Positions 1 to 6,953 of a stretch of DNA of 6,953 nt are shown here, piece after piece. The translations under genes were made by a program, and so were the position numbers. Within the stretch, counting starts at the first letter, position 1. Every line of letters begins with the position of its first letter. The notes under the pieces are model-generated. The model was not told where the DNA came from. It did no database searches and was given only the letters and a program-made list of their open reading frames with translations. The DNA comes from Methanoregulaceae archaeon UBA288 (lineage in GTDB: Archaea > Halobacteriota > Methanomicrobia > Methanomicrobiales > Methanospirillaceae): positions 1-6,953 of the forward strand of contig DAEF01000036.1 of the NCBI GenBank assembly GCA_002495225.1, written 5' to 3'.

Positions 1-251
1 ACACCTCGCTCAAGCACGTGGTCGTCGTGGACGAGGACATCGACCCCTGCGACATGGCCGAGGTCGAGTACGCGATCGCGACCCGCGTCCGCGGCGACGC
101 GGACCTGCTCGTGGTCGCGGGGGTCCGCGGCTCGTCCCTCGACCCGTCGCGGATCGGGGACGGCATGAACGTGAAGGTCGGCATCGACGCGACCATGGAC
201 CTGGACCGGAAGAACGAGTTTATCCGTGCGGGGTGGGACGATGCAGCTTGA
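1..251 (+). CDS. UbiD-family decarboxylase, C-terminal end (probable anhydromevalonate phosphate decarboxylase), 5'-truncated
   Basis: The reading frame is open from the window edge (first full codon at position 3) to a TGA at 249-251, so only the last 82 residues are present. The visible part carries the typical UbiD C-terminal pattern: a strand KHVVVVDEDIDP, then an EVEYAIATR helix, then a GSSLDPS segment and a closing GIDAT motif. The catalytic Arg/Glu residues and the prenyl-FMN site of this family lie further upstream, outside the window. Family knowledge: in archaea a UbiD homologue decarboxylates trans-anhydromevalonate 5-phosphate to isopentenyl phosphate in the modified mevalonate pathway. 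Assignment to that reaction, rather than to another UbiD substrate, is inferred from the overlapping aconitase X gene downstream. The GTG at position 18 is an internal valine codon and not a start. Confidence 0.85.
   Translation, partial: TSLKHVVVVDEDIDPCDMAEVEYAIATRVRGDADLLVVAGVRGSSLDPSRIGDGMNVKVGIDATMDLDRKNEFIRAGWDDAA
230..237 (+). promoter_or_regulatory. Shine-Dalgarno-like site for the aconitase X gene
   Basis: GGGGTGGG lies within the last codons of the UbiD gene. Its GGTG core (232-235) sits 5 bases before the ATG at 241. It supports that ATG over an in-frame GTG at 226, which would add five residues (MRGGT) in front of the conserved start of the family. Confidence 0.5.
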
Positions 252-1404
252 CCGGGACGACGAGCGGGTTCTCGCGGGCGAGTTCGGCGAGACCCGGCAG
301 CGGCTCATGGAGCTGCTGGTCGGGCTCGGCACGGTCTACGGGGCCGAACGGCTCGTGCCGATCGCGTCGGCCCAGGTCTCGGGCGCCTCGTACAAGACGA
401 TCGGCGACTGGGGCCTCGAGTGGCTCTCGTCCCTCGACGCCCGCGCGGTGGTCCCGGCCGTCCTGAACCCGGTCGGCATGGACCTCGAGCGGTGGCAGGA
501 GATGGGGATCGACCCGGTTTTCGCGAAGAAGCAGGAGCAGGTGGTCGAGGTCTACCGCCGCCTGGGGATCCGGCTCGAGTGCACCTGCACCCCCTACTAC
601 CTCTCCATGACCAGCTACGGCGACCACCTGGCCTGGTCAGAGTCCTCGGCCGTCTGCTACGCCAACTCGGCGATCGGCGCCCGGACGAACCGCGAGGGGG
701 GGCCGACCGCGCTCGCCGCGGCGCTCGTGGGCAAGACCCCGTACTACGGCCTGCACCTGGTCGAGAACCGCCGGCCGACCGTCGTGGTCGAGGTCGAAGG
801 CGCGCCCGATGCTCCCGACGGCGGGTGGTACGGGGCGCTCGGCGTCCTCGCGGGGCGCGAGGTGGGGGCGCGCTGCCCGTTCTTCCGCGGGATCCGGCCG
901 ACCCGCGACGGGCTCAAGAGCCTCGGGGCCGCCATGGCCGCCACGGGCGCGGTCGCGCTCTTCCACGTCGATCGGATCACGCCCGAGGCCCGGGTCTTCT
1001 CGTTCGAAGTGGAGGGGCTCGAGACGATCGCCTTCGGCGCGGACCAGGTCGAGGCGGTCTGGTCGGACCTCCCCGTCGAGGCCGTCGCGATCGGCTGCCC
1101 CCACTGCTCCGGGGAGGAACTGGCGCGGGTCGCCGAGCTGCTCGAGGGCAAGCGGACCACGAAGCCCCTCTACGTCTTTGCCGCCCGGCGCGTGATCGCC
1201 GCGCACCATGCAGAGGTCGCCGCGATCGAGCGGAGCGGGGCCCGGGTCTATGCCGACACGTGCATGGTCGTCTCGCCCGCCCTCGAGCGCTACGGGGCCG
1301 TGATGACCAACAGCGGCAAGGCCTCAGCGTACATGCCCAGCATGTGCGGGGCCGCGGCGCGCCTCGCTCCCCTCGAGGCCTGCGTGGCTGAGGCCACGAG
1401 CTGA
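241..1404 (+). CDS. Aconitase X large subunit, probable phosphomevalonate dehydratase large subunit
   Basis: This is a 387-residue protein, full length for the aconitase X (DUF521) large subunit. Recognisable family segments are an N-terminal helix with EFGETRQRLMELL, the SAQVSGASYKTIGDWGLE stretch, TCTPYY (Cys114, Cys116), CYANSAIGARTNREGGP (about 139-155), GCPHCSGEE (Cys286, Cys289), a DTCMVVSP segment (Cys341) and a C-terminal MTNSGKASAY...MCG segment (Cys369). Some of these cysteines should hold the iron-sulfur cluster; Cys114, Cys286 and Cys341 are my best candidates. Family knowledge: the archaeal enzyme dehydrates (R)-5-phosphomevalonate to trans-anhydromevalonate 5-phosphate and works as a large/small heterodimer. 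The start overlaps the UbiD stop by 11 bases, so the two genes are very probably cotranscribed and perform consecutive steps. No small-subunit (DUF126) gene follows, so it must lie upstream of the window or elsewhere. Hydroxyproline-type dehydratase activity, known for bacterial relatives, is a less likely alternative in this context. Confidence 0.9.
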   Translation: MQLDRDDERVLAGEFGETRQRLMELLVGLGTVYGAERLVPIASAQVSGASYKTIGDWGLEWLSSLDARAVVPAVLNPVGMDLERWQEMGIDPVFAKKQEQVVEVYRRLGIRLECTCTPYYLSMTSYGDHLAWSESSAVCYANSAIGARTNREGGPTALAAALVGKTPYYGLHLVENRRPTVVVEVEGAPDAPDGGWYGALGVLAGREVGARCPFFRGIRPTRDGLKSLGAAMAATGAVALFHVDRITPEARVFSFEVEGLETIAFGADQVEAVWSDLPVEAVAIGCPHCSGEELARVAELLEGKRTTKPLYVFAARRVIAAHHAEVAAIERSGARVYADTCMVVSPALERYGAVMTNSGKASAYMPSMCGAAARLAPLEACVAEATS

Positions 1405-1438
1405 TCTTTTCTCGTCCCGGGTTGATTCCCCCGTACGC

Positions 1439-2068
1439 ATGGGCCTGCTCGACCTCCTCATCGCGCGCTTCGACTCCGTGCGGCTCGTCGCGCGGTTGAA
1501 GGAACGTCGGGACTTGCCCGCGCTCGTCCGCCTCCTCGAGCGGGGCGATCCCTCCGTGCGCCACCTCGCTGCGGGAGCCCTCGGCGAGCTCGGGGGCCCG
1601 GCCGCGCTGACCGCGCTCCTGGCCGCGCTTGCCGGCCCGGACGAGGAGGGTGTTCGCTGGCGGGCCGCCGAAGGGCTCGCACGGCTCGGAGGGCCGGCCG
1701 TGCCCGGTCTCGTCGCGCTTTCCGGGGACAGTGACCCCGACATCCGCTGGAAAGCGATCGTGGCCCTCGGCGACATCGGCGATCCGCGTGCGGCCCCCTC
1801 CCTGCGTGACCGTCTTGCCGACCCGGACCGGTTCGTGCGCGGCCGGTCGGTCTCGTCTCTCGCCCGGCTCGGTGCGCCGTGCCTGCCGCTCATGCTCGAA
1901 GCGCTCGCCGACGCCGACCCCCGTGTCAGGCAGGGGGCGGCAGAGGTGCTCGGGCAGGTCGGCGATCCGTCGGCCGTCGAGAGCCTGCTCGAAGCCCTCC
2001 AGGACCCGGCCGACCCGGTCCGTCGAGCGGCCGCCGTGGCCCTCCTCCGGATCAACCCGCCCGATTGA
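1439..2068 (+). CDS. Small HEAT-repeat (PBS lyase-like) protein
   Basis: This 209-residue protein is built almost wholly of HEAT/PBS-lyase-type repeats of about 30 residues. After an N-terminal helix (MGLLDLLIARF), units run at roughly 37-64, 70-97, 99-128, 130-158 and 160-189, with a closing partial unit at 192-205. Most units share a D-P-x-V-R / A-x-x-A-L-x-x-L-G core, for example DPDIRWKAIVALGDIGD. There is no signal peptide or membrane segment, so it is cytoplasmic. Such repeats form a curved helical solenoid for protein binding; no catalytic residues can be identified. The ATG at 1439 gives the usual MGLL-type beginning, but no clear Shine-Dalgarno site precedes it. The gene lies 34 bases after the aconitase X stop, which is short enough for cotranscription, although a CTTTT stretch just after that stop could weaken read-through. 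Its partner is unknown. A phycobilin lyase role is unlikely because no phycobiliprotein genes are visible. Confidence 0.85.
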   Translation: MGLLDLLIARFDSVRLVARLKERRDLPALVRLLERGDPSVRHLAAGALGELGGPAALTALLAALAGPDEEGVRWRAAEGLARLGGPAVPGLVALSGDSDPDIRWKAIVALGDIGDPRAAPSLRDRLADPDRFVRGRSVSSLARLGAPCLPLMLEALADADPRVRQGAAEVLGQVGDPSAVESLLEALQDPADPVRRAAAVALLRINPPD

Positions 2069-2099
2069 GCGGGCGATACGAGAACGCTCTCTGCCCGCT
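2068..2099 (+). terminator. Hairpin directly after the HEAT-repeat stop codon, possible transcript-end structure
   Basis: A perfect 7-base inverted repeat, AGCGGGC (2068-2074) against GCCCGCT (2093-2099), encloses an inner GAGA (2080-2083) / TCTC (2088-2091) stem with an ACGC loop. It begins on the last base of the stop codon. No long T run follows, so it is not a textbook intrinsic terminator. It could protect or define the 3' end of the left operon. Confidence 0.35.
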
Positions 2100-2485
2100 G
2101 CCGGGATCGGTTCTTCGGGACGAGCGTGCATCAACGAGCATCGGCCGGTGTCTTCGGCACACCCCGGGAGGGCCTGCCCGGTTCTTGATGGCACGAGGGG
2201 CGGTGGTTTTTCGCGGTCGTTGCCCTGGCCCGGGTCCGTTCGCCCCCCTCGATCCCTCCGTGACAGCGCCCCGCGATCGACGTGACCCGACGGCCCGGCG
2301 CGGTCGACCCGCTCGAAAGGCTGCTGGGGGATCGTTCTCGATCTTCGGCTCCGAAGGTGTGCCTGCCGCGCAGCCCCCCCGACCGTGTCGACGAGCCTGG
2401 GATCGAATGCCTTTACGTGGCGGCCGAGGGGGGCATCGCCGGGTGGAGGAGCTCGTTGCGGCGTGGAGCCGCGGGCCAGACCCCC
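2069..2485. other. 417-base convergent intergenic region, no gene seen
   Basis: The region lies between two genes that point at each other. Open frames cross it on both strands, but they are continuations of antisense shadows and show no recognisable protein features, so I call no CDS. No tRNA-like cloverleaf or CRISPR repeat is evident. Besides the hairpin next to the HEAT stop, it holds short perfect stems at 2147-2163 (GGTGT/ACACC around a TTCG-containing loop), 2330-2343 (GATCG/CGATC, loop TTCT), 2343-2356 (CTTCG/CGAAG, loop GCTC) and 2458-2472 (GCGGC/GCCGC, loop GTGGA). The last lies 14 bases beyond the stop of the opposing gene. Such stems can arise by chance in GC-rich DNA. A role in transcript ends or a small structured RNA is possible. 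Confidence 0.5.
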
Positions 2486-3610
2486 CTACAGGAACCGGCG
2501 GGAGCCGGGCTGCGCGCCGACGATCTGGATCATCTCCAGGTTCAGGACCAGGTTGAGGTCCGGAACGACGACGTGGATCGGCAGAAGGCCCGCGAGGTCC
2601 TGGGGCAGCATGCGGTACATCTTCAGGGAGATGAACGTCGCCCTGATCTCGGCAAAGTTCTGTGCGAACTGCTCCAGCACGCCGGGCTGAGTCCGGGCCA
2701 CCCGGCTCCGGTAGGCCACGAGAGGGGCGAGCACGTCCGTGTTCAGGAGCTGGATCTTCCGTACCCTGAGTTGCCGGACGAGACGCCGGCTCGCGGCCCC
2801 CTGGGTGTACCGTGCGAGCACGAGCTGGCTTGCGAGGACGAAGAGGACCGGGATGAAGCCAGCCCCGCTCACCGTCTGCTCGGAGTTCCAGATCACACCG
2901 AGCGTGAACCCGGGCAACAGCATGGCCACTATCAGCACGATCGCGACCACTCCTGCAGCGAGGCCGATCGGGAGCACGACCTTCCAGAGCGGTTCGACAT
3001 GGTGGTGGATCTTGCTCGTGACCGTGTCCTGGATCCCTATCACCGAGTCGAGAAAATCTCCTCTGTACGGCTTGAAGACCGCGATCGCGAGGTAAAAGAC
3101 GAGGATGGCCGCCGACTGGAAGATGATCAGCCAGCCGGTCAGGCCCGGCACCCGGAGCAGGGCGAAGAGGATGTTCAGGCTGTAGATGGCCACGAACGCG
3201 GGCGCGAGGGGCTGGTTGTTGATGAAGAACGCGTTCCAGAAGATCGTCGCAATCGTCGACCAGTGCGCCGCAAGATCGCTCCCGCCGAAGCGTTCCGTCA
3301 GCCTGGAGAGCGAGCTCGACGTATCCCCGTCAGCGGGCACACCCGAGGAGGGGATCAAAAGCAGGAACGGGTTGACGACGTACAGAAAGAAACTGGCCGT
3401 GATCCAGTAGACCGCGTAGTCGGGGACGACGAGCCAGAGCAGGACGTTCGCGAGGACCAGGTCGACGACGAGCATGATGGAGTGGAGCCGGTTCCCACCG
3501 GAGCGGTCGAGCTCGGCGAGCTCGGCCTCCTCGCGGTCGAGTTCGAACCGGACGCTGGCGATCAGCCGGTCGAGGTGGTCCTGCACACCGCCGTACGACG
3601 CCTCGACCAT
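2486..3610 (-). CDS. Six-helix membrane protein of unknown function, third gene of the cetZ cluster
   Basis: I do not recognise this 374-residue protein as a named family. The N-terminus (about 10-37) is a charged, coiled-coil-like helix rich in Asp, Glu and Arg. Hydrophobic spans follow at about 44-63, 66-87, 135-152, 156-179, 211-235 and 250-268, with a further hydrophobic stretch at 118-131 that may be a re-entrant or interfacial helix. The last 105 residues are soluble and open with a basic segment (RRLVRQLRVRK, 275-285). By the positive-inside rule both ends would face the cytoplasm. A HHH motif (202-204) lies in the predicted cytoplasmic loop 180-210. The ATG at 3610 is chosen because GGAGTGA stands 5 bases before it. 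An in-frame GTG at 3619 would add three residues and has a poorer site. The gene follows the extracytoplasmic coiled-coil protein gene on the same strand after 64 bases and ends the cluster. The long open frame on the + strand across this gene is Arg/Asp/Glu-rich without structure and is taken as an antisense shadow. Confidence 0.8.
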   Translation of the reverse strand: MVEASYGGVQDHLDRLIASVRFELDREEAELAELDRSGGNRLHSIMLVVDLVLANVLLWLVVPDYAVYWITASFFLYVVNPFLLLIPSSGVPADGDTSSSLSRLTERFGGSDLAAHWSTIATIFWNAFFINNQPLAPAFVAIYSLNILFALLRVPGLTGWLIIFQSAAILVFYLAIAVFKPYRGDFLDSVIGIQDTVTSKIHHHVEPLWKVVLPIGLAAGVVAIVLIVAMLLPGFTLGVIWNSEQTVSGAGFIPVLFVLASQLVLARYTQGAASRRLVRQLRVRKIQLLNTDVLAPLVAYRSRVARTQPGVLEQFAQNFAEIRATFISLKMYRMLPQDLAGLLPIHVVVPDLNLVLNLEMIQIVGAQPGSRRFL

Positions 3611-3615
3611 GCGGC

Positions 3616-3622
3616 TCACTCC
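3616..3622 (-). promoter_or_regulatory. Shine-Dalgarno site deciding the start of the six-helix membrane protein
   Basis: On the - strand GGAGTGA stands 5 bases upstream of the ATG at 3610-3608. It overlaps the competing GTG at 3619-3617, so it can serve only the ATG. Confidence 0.6.
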
Positions 3623-3647
3623 GGGTGATGGGTGGGTCCCGACCGGG

Positions 3648-3653
3648 AAAAAA
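3648..3653 (-). terminator. T6 tract, possible archaeal oligo-T termination or attenuation site
   Basis: On the - strand, TTTTTT begins 21 bases after the TGA (3677-3675) of the extracytoplasmic coiled-coil protein gene. It is followed at once by a small TCCC/GGGA hairpin (3648-3637) with a GGTC loop. Archaeal RNA polymerase can terminate on T-rich runs in the non-template strand without needing a hairpin. The tract may therefore lower expression of the third gene relative to the first two. It is short, so read-through is likely. Confidence 0.4.
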
Positions 3654-3674
3654 CGATGGTGGTGCGAAAACCGC

Positions 3675-4802
3675 TCATCCGAGTTCGTCCCAGCGACCGC
3701 GCCGCTGGAACACGACGACGCCGATCGCGATCACGGCGATGACCACGACAACGATGATGTACGGCAGGAACCCTCCCCCGTCGGTGGTCGCAGATGCATT
3801 CGTGGACGTGTTCGACGTGCCCGCGAACTGGGATCGGAGGTCGACCGAGTCGTTGTAGGCTTCGAGCGCCTTGGTCGCCGACTCGTTCGCCCGGATCCGG
3901 GCCTGGTTGAGGTTGCCGTCGGCCTGGCTGTCGCGAGCGCTCGTGAGCAGCTGGTCGGCGCCTTCGCGCTTGACCGTGATCGCCGCGACGCGCGGGTCGT
4001 TCGCGAGGTCCCTGTTCGCCTTGAAGAAGGTCAGCATCTCGTCAACGTTCCGGATCTGCGCGGCCGCCCGTTCGATCTGAGCCTCCGCGCTGGCCAGGTC
4101 GAGGCTGCCCGTCGCCTCGTCGATCAGGTCCTTGGCCCTCTGGGCAGTGTTGCTCTGCATCGAGACAGTCCCGGACTCGGCACTCTTCAGGAGCCTGTCG
4201 GCTTCGGCATATTTCCGCTCCGCCTCGGTCGTGTTCGCCCCCTGGGCGGTCCGCTCGTCGATCGCCGAACGGAGCTGCCCGAGCGAGGTCCGCGCCGCCT
4301 CGAGGTCCCGGGCGACGTCCTCGGGGTTCACGATCTTCCGGACGAGGGTGTATTCGCCGTTGTCGCGGACCTTGCTCGACTGGTCGAGGTGCTGGAACCG
4401 GAGCACGGTGATGTTCTGGGTCGCGCTGACGTTGGGGACGGTGCCGTCGAGCGTTACATGGAGCTTGACCGTGCTCTCCTTCGGGTACTCGAGCTCGAAG
4501 CCGCTGATCTTGAAGAACTTCCCGTAGCCCTCCGGCTTCGGATTTTTGTTGCCGCCGATCTCGACCGCCCAGTTCCAGCGCGGGTTCTCGAGTTCCGAGA
4601 AGAGGGAGAAGGTGTCCTGTGTCGGGAACGAGGTTCCGGCGGTCGTGGGGAAGTCGACGACTGCACTGGCCGTGACCGGAACGCCGGCCTGGAGGTCTCC
4701 GTCGGGGGTCACCTCGGCGGTCTCAACCTTGTAGGCGCTGCCGGCGGCCACGAGGCCGCAGGCGAGCAGCATGACGATTGCGATGCGAATGAGCGTGTTC
4801 AT
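3675..4802 (-). CDS. Secreted, C-terminally anchored coiled-coil protein coupled to cetZ
   Basis: This 375-residue protein has a clear two-end topology. An N-terminal signal peptide (Arg6, hydrophobic core 7-21) has a likely signal peptidase cleavage after GSA at 23. A beta-rich domain (about 24-150) is followed by a long Ala/Glu/Arg-rich helical or coiled-coil region (about 160-325). Then comes a Ser/Thr/Asn-rich linker (327-344), one membrane helix (about 346-365) and a short cytoplasmic tail RRGRWDELG. Seven N-glycosylation sequons (Asn 124, 130, 190, 306, 317, 331, 335) fit an outside location, as archaea N-glycosylate surface proteins. LLAC at 12-15 resembles a lipobox, but it sits deep in the hydrophobic core, so I favour ordinary cleavage. 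The ATG overlaps the cetZ stop codon in ATGA, so translation is probably coupled to cetZ. I do not recognise a named family. Inference: its tail or membrane helix could connect the cell surface to CetZ or to the next membrane protein. Confidence 0.85.
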   Translation of the reverse strand: MNTLIRIAIVMLLACGLVAAGSAYKVETAEVTPDGDLQAGVPVTASAVVDFPTTAGTSFPTQDTFSLFSELENPRWNWAVEIGGNKNPKPEGYGKFFKISGFELEYPKESTVKLHVTLDGTVPNVSATQNITVLRFQHLDQSSKVRDNGEYTLVRKIVNPEDVARDLEAARTSLGQLRSAIDERTAQGANTTEAERKYAEADRLLKSAESGTVSMQSNTAQRAKDLIDEATGSLDLASAEAQIERAAAQIRNVDEMLTFFKANRDLANDPRVAAITVKREGADQLLTSARDSQADGNLNQARIRANESATKALEAYNDSVDLRSQFAGTSNTSTNASATTDGGGFLPYIIVVVVIAVIAIGVVVFQRRGRWDELG

Positions 4803-5986
4803 GGGGTCTTCTCCGTCACATTTTCGAACAGCGGTTCGATACTGTCCTCGAACATGGTTCGGACGTCCGGTTTCTGCTTTGCGAGCTCCTCCTTCGTCTC
4901 CTTCGCCATCTCGAGGAGGTCGCGGATGCGCGGGGCATCGGCGACGGACGCGAGGACAACGACCGCAGCGATGTAGTTCGACCGGATCGGGTAGTCGCCC
5001 GAGCGGATCTCATCGGCATCGAGCTGCTCCTCGATCCAGGCGCGGGCCGTCTCGACACCCTTCCGGTCCATCTCTTCCGGCGGTCCCACCAGAAGGATCA
5101 GGGCGCGGTTCGCGGAGCGGTAATTGCAGGGGAGCGTGAGCCGGCCGAGAACGGCCGACCGCACCAGCGAGACGATCTTTGCCGAGCGGTCGTCGCCGAG
5201 GAGCTGCTGGCCGGCCGGTTCCTTCGAGCGAAGGCCGCGAAGAAGGCCGCTCAGGGCCCCCTGCTTCTTCTTGAGCCGGGGGCTGATCGCCTCGGTCTTG
5301 GCGAACCCGACGGTCGTAATCCCGCCGCCGCGGAGGGTGTTGATGATCTCGGACGAGTCGACGACCATCTCGCCGACACCCCCCTGCCCGACCTCGCCGG
5401 CCCGGAAGAGGACGCCGAAGCGGCGGACGATCTCGTCGTTGATCCGGTCGTACGCGGTCTTGATCGACTCGCCCTCCTTGCGCCACGCCGCGTTGTCGAA
5501 GATGAACGTGTTGTCGGCGATGTTGACGAGGGTCGTGAGCGACCGCGCCGCGTTGTAGGAATAGAGCCGTCCCTCGTCGGGCGAGGGGATGATCCCGATC
5601 GTGTAGACCGGCTCCTCGTACAGGTTCTTGAGGGCCTGCGCCAGGACGGGTGTCCCTCCCGAGCCGGTGCCCCCGCCGAGGCCGGCCACGATCACGAAGG
5701 CGTCGATGTCGTGGGTGCCGATCGCCTCGATCGCGGTCACGATCGGGTCGATCTCGTCCCGGGTGATCTTCGCGCCGAGCGCGTTCTCGGTGCCGACGCC
5801 GTGGCCCTTGACCACCGTCTGGCCGATCAGCACGCGGTCCTTCATCGGGATCTGCTTGAGGCCGAGCAGGTCCGTCCTGGCCGTGTTCACGGCGATTGCG
5901 CGGAACAGGTTCGTCTTGTCCTGCTCCATGAACATGTCGACGACCTTCCCCCCGGCCTGGCCGAAACCGATGAAGAAGACCCTCAT
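4799..5986 (-). CDS. cetZ: CetZ, archaeal tubulin/FtsZ-superfamily cytoskeletal GTPase
   Basis: This 395-residue protein matches CetZ along its length. The nucleotide-binding loops are visible: GQAGGK (9-14), AVNTARTDL (32-40), the tubulin/FtsZ signature GGGTGSG (104-110), SPDEGRLYSYNAARSL (135-150) and DNTFIFDNAAWRK (158-170). The T7 catalytic loop VVDSSEIINTL (208-218) carries Glu213 where CetZ and tubulin have their GTP-hydrolysing acid, so the protein should be an active GTPase. The C-terminal domain keeps CetZ blocks such as GRLTLP (281-286), LLVGPPEEMDRKG (298-310) and GDYPIRSNYIAA (330-341). Family knowledge: CetZ proteins polymerise with GTP at the inner membrane and control cell shape and motility in haloarchaea rather than cell division. 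The gene is first in a three-gene cluster, and its stop overlaps the start of a signal-peptide/membrane protein by 4 bases. The ATG is preceded by GGAGGGAG. Classical FtsZ is excluded by the KGHGVG segment (60-65) and the CetZ-type C-terminal half. Confidence 0.95.
   Translation of the reverse strand: MRVFFIGFGQAGGKVVDMFMEQDKTNLFRAIAVNTARTDLLGLKQIPMKDRVLIGQTVVKGHGVGTENALGAKITRDEIDPIVTAIEAIGTHDIDAFVIVAGLGGGTGSGGTPVLAQALKNLYEEPVYTIGIIPSPDEGRLYSYNAARSLTTLVNIADNTFIFDNAAWRKEGESIKTAYDRINDEIVRRFGVLFRAGEVGQGGVGEMVVDSSEIINTLRGGGITTVGFAKTEAISPRLKKKQGALSGLLRGLRSKEPAGQQLLGDDRSAKIVSLVRSAVLGRLTLPCNYRSANRALILLVGPPEEMDRKGVETARAWIEEQLDADEIRSGDYPIRSNYIAAVVVLASVADAPRIRDLLEMAKETKEELAKQKPDVRTMFEDSIEPLFENVTEKTP
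4811..4814 (-). promoter_or_regulatory. Shine-Dalgarno site inside the end of cetZ
   Basis: On the - strand GGAG lies 8 bases before the ATG at 4802, within the last codons of cetZ. It supports this start and re-initiation at the ATGA stop/start overlap. Confidence 0.55.
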
Positions 5987-6953
5987 CCCCTGACTCCCTC
6001 CGACGGATCCATGTGACGTACTATGAGCGGCGCACCTTTATGAGGTTTTATTTGCCCTCGCAAACGTTCTTATCCCTTTTGCATTATACCTTTTATCCAG
6101 TCATGAAGTGTTGCATCATCGGAGGAGGCCTTACCGGGCTCGTAGCGGCCCTTTCCCTCTCCGTCGAGCACGAGGTCGTGCTGTACGAACGCCGCCCCGT
6201 TCTCGGCGGATGCCTCTCCTCGATCGACCGCGGCACCTACACAATCGAGTCCTTCTACCATCACTGCTTCGAGGGCGACCGCCACCTCTTCGCCCTGCTC
6301 GACCGGCTCGGTCTCCGGGACGAGCTCGAGTGGCGAACCGGCACGACCGGGTACCACGTGAACGGCCGGTCGTACCCGCTCTCGACGCTTCCCGAGATCG
6401 TCGCCTACCCCCACCTCTCCGTGCTCGACAAGGCCCGCCTGGGGTGGTTGATGCTCCGTGCGAACAGGCTCGACCGGACGGCGCTCGACGACGTCACCGC
6501 GCAGTCGTTCATCCTCGACAACCTGGGCCGATCGGTCTTCACCTCGTTCTTCGAGCCCCTGCTCAGGTCGAAGTTCGGGCCGATGCAGGACCGGGTCTCG
6601 GCCGCGTGGCTCCTCTCGCGGATCGCGATCCGGTCGAACCGCTCGTCCGGAGGCGAGCGGCTCGGGTACCTGCGCCAGGGCTACGCGTCCCTGGTCGAGG
6701 GGCTGCGCTCGGCGATCGAGGAGCAGGGCTGCACCGTCGCGACGAACACCCCGGTCGAGTCCATGGAGCGCGACGGGGCGTCGTGGACCGTCCGGGGCGA
6801 ACGGTTCGACACGGTCGTCTCGACCATCCCACCCCAGCTCCTCGCCGACATGACCGGGCTCCCGCTGGCCCCGATCCCGTACCAGGGGGCGGCCTGCATG
6901 ACCCTCGCGCTCGACCGCGAGGTCACGAACGGCATCTACTGGCTGAACATGAA

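Overview
The window looks like a high-GC euryarchaeon, most likely a methanogen of the Methanomicrobiales type. Three things suggest this. There is an archaeal CetZ (tubulin/FtsZ-superfamily) protein. There is an aconitase X plus UbiD-family gene pair of the kind that forms the archaeal modified mevalonate pathway. Control signals are of the TATA-like, oligo-T and Shine-Dalgarno type. Haloarchaea also combine high GC with CetZ, but the proteins here lack the extreme acidity of haloarchaeal proteins, and haloarchaea make isoprenoids by a different mevalonate branch. The species-level placement is inference.

Left block (1-2068, + strand). The window opens inside the 3' end of a UbiD-family decarboxylase gene. 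That gene overlaps by 11 bases a full-length aconitase X large-subunit gene, the probable phosphomevalonate dehydratase large subunit. Together they would convert 5-phosphomevalonate to trans-anhydromevalonate 5-phosphate and then decarboxylate it to isopentenyl phosphate, the precursor of archaeal ether lipids. The small dehydratase subunit is not seen in the window. After 34 bases comes a small stand-alone HEAT-repeat protein.

Convergent gap (2069-2485). No gene is visible here. The gap contains several short GC-rich hairpins, one directly after the HEAT stop codon and one just beyond the stop of the opposing operon.

Central block (2486-5986, - strand). This is a three-gene cluster transcribed right to left: cetZ; a secreted, single-pass membrane protein with a large extracytoplasmic helical domain; and a six-helix membrane protein. 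The first two are joined by a 4-base ATGA stop/start overlap. The third follows after 64 bases that contain a T6 tract. The layout suggests a cytoskeletal filament protein made together with membrane partners, and it is the most interesting part of the window.

Right end (5987-6953). A 116-base divergent intergenic region with an AT-rich core holds the likely promoters for cetZ (- strand) and for a + strand FAD-dependent oxidoreductase. The oxidoreductase gene runs off the window end.
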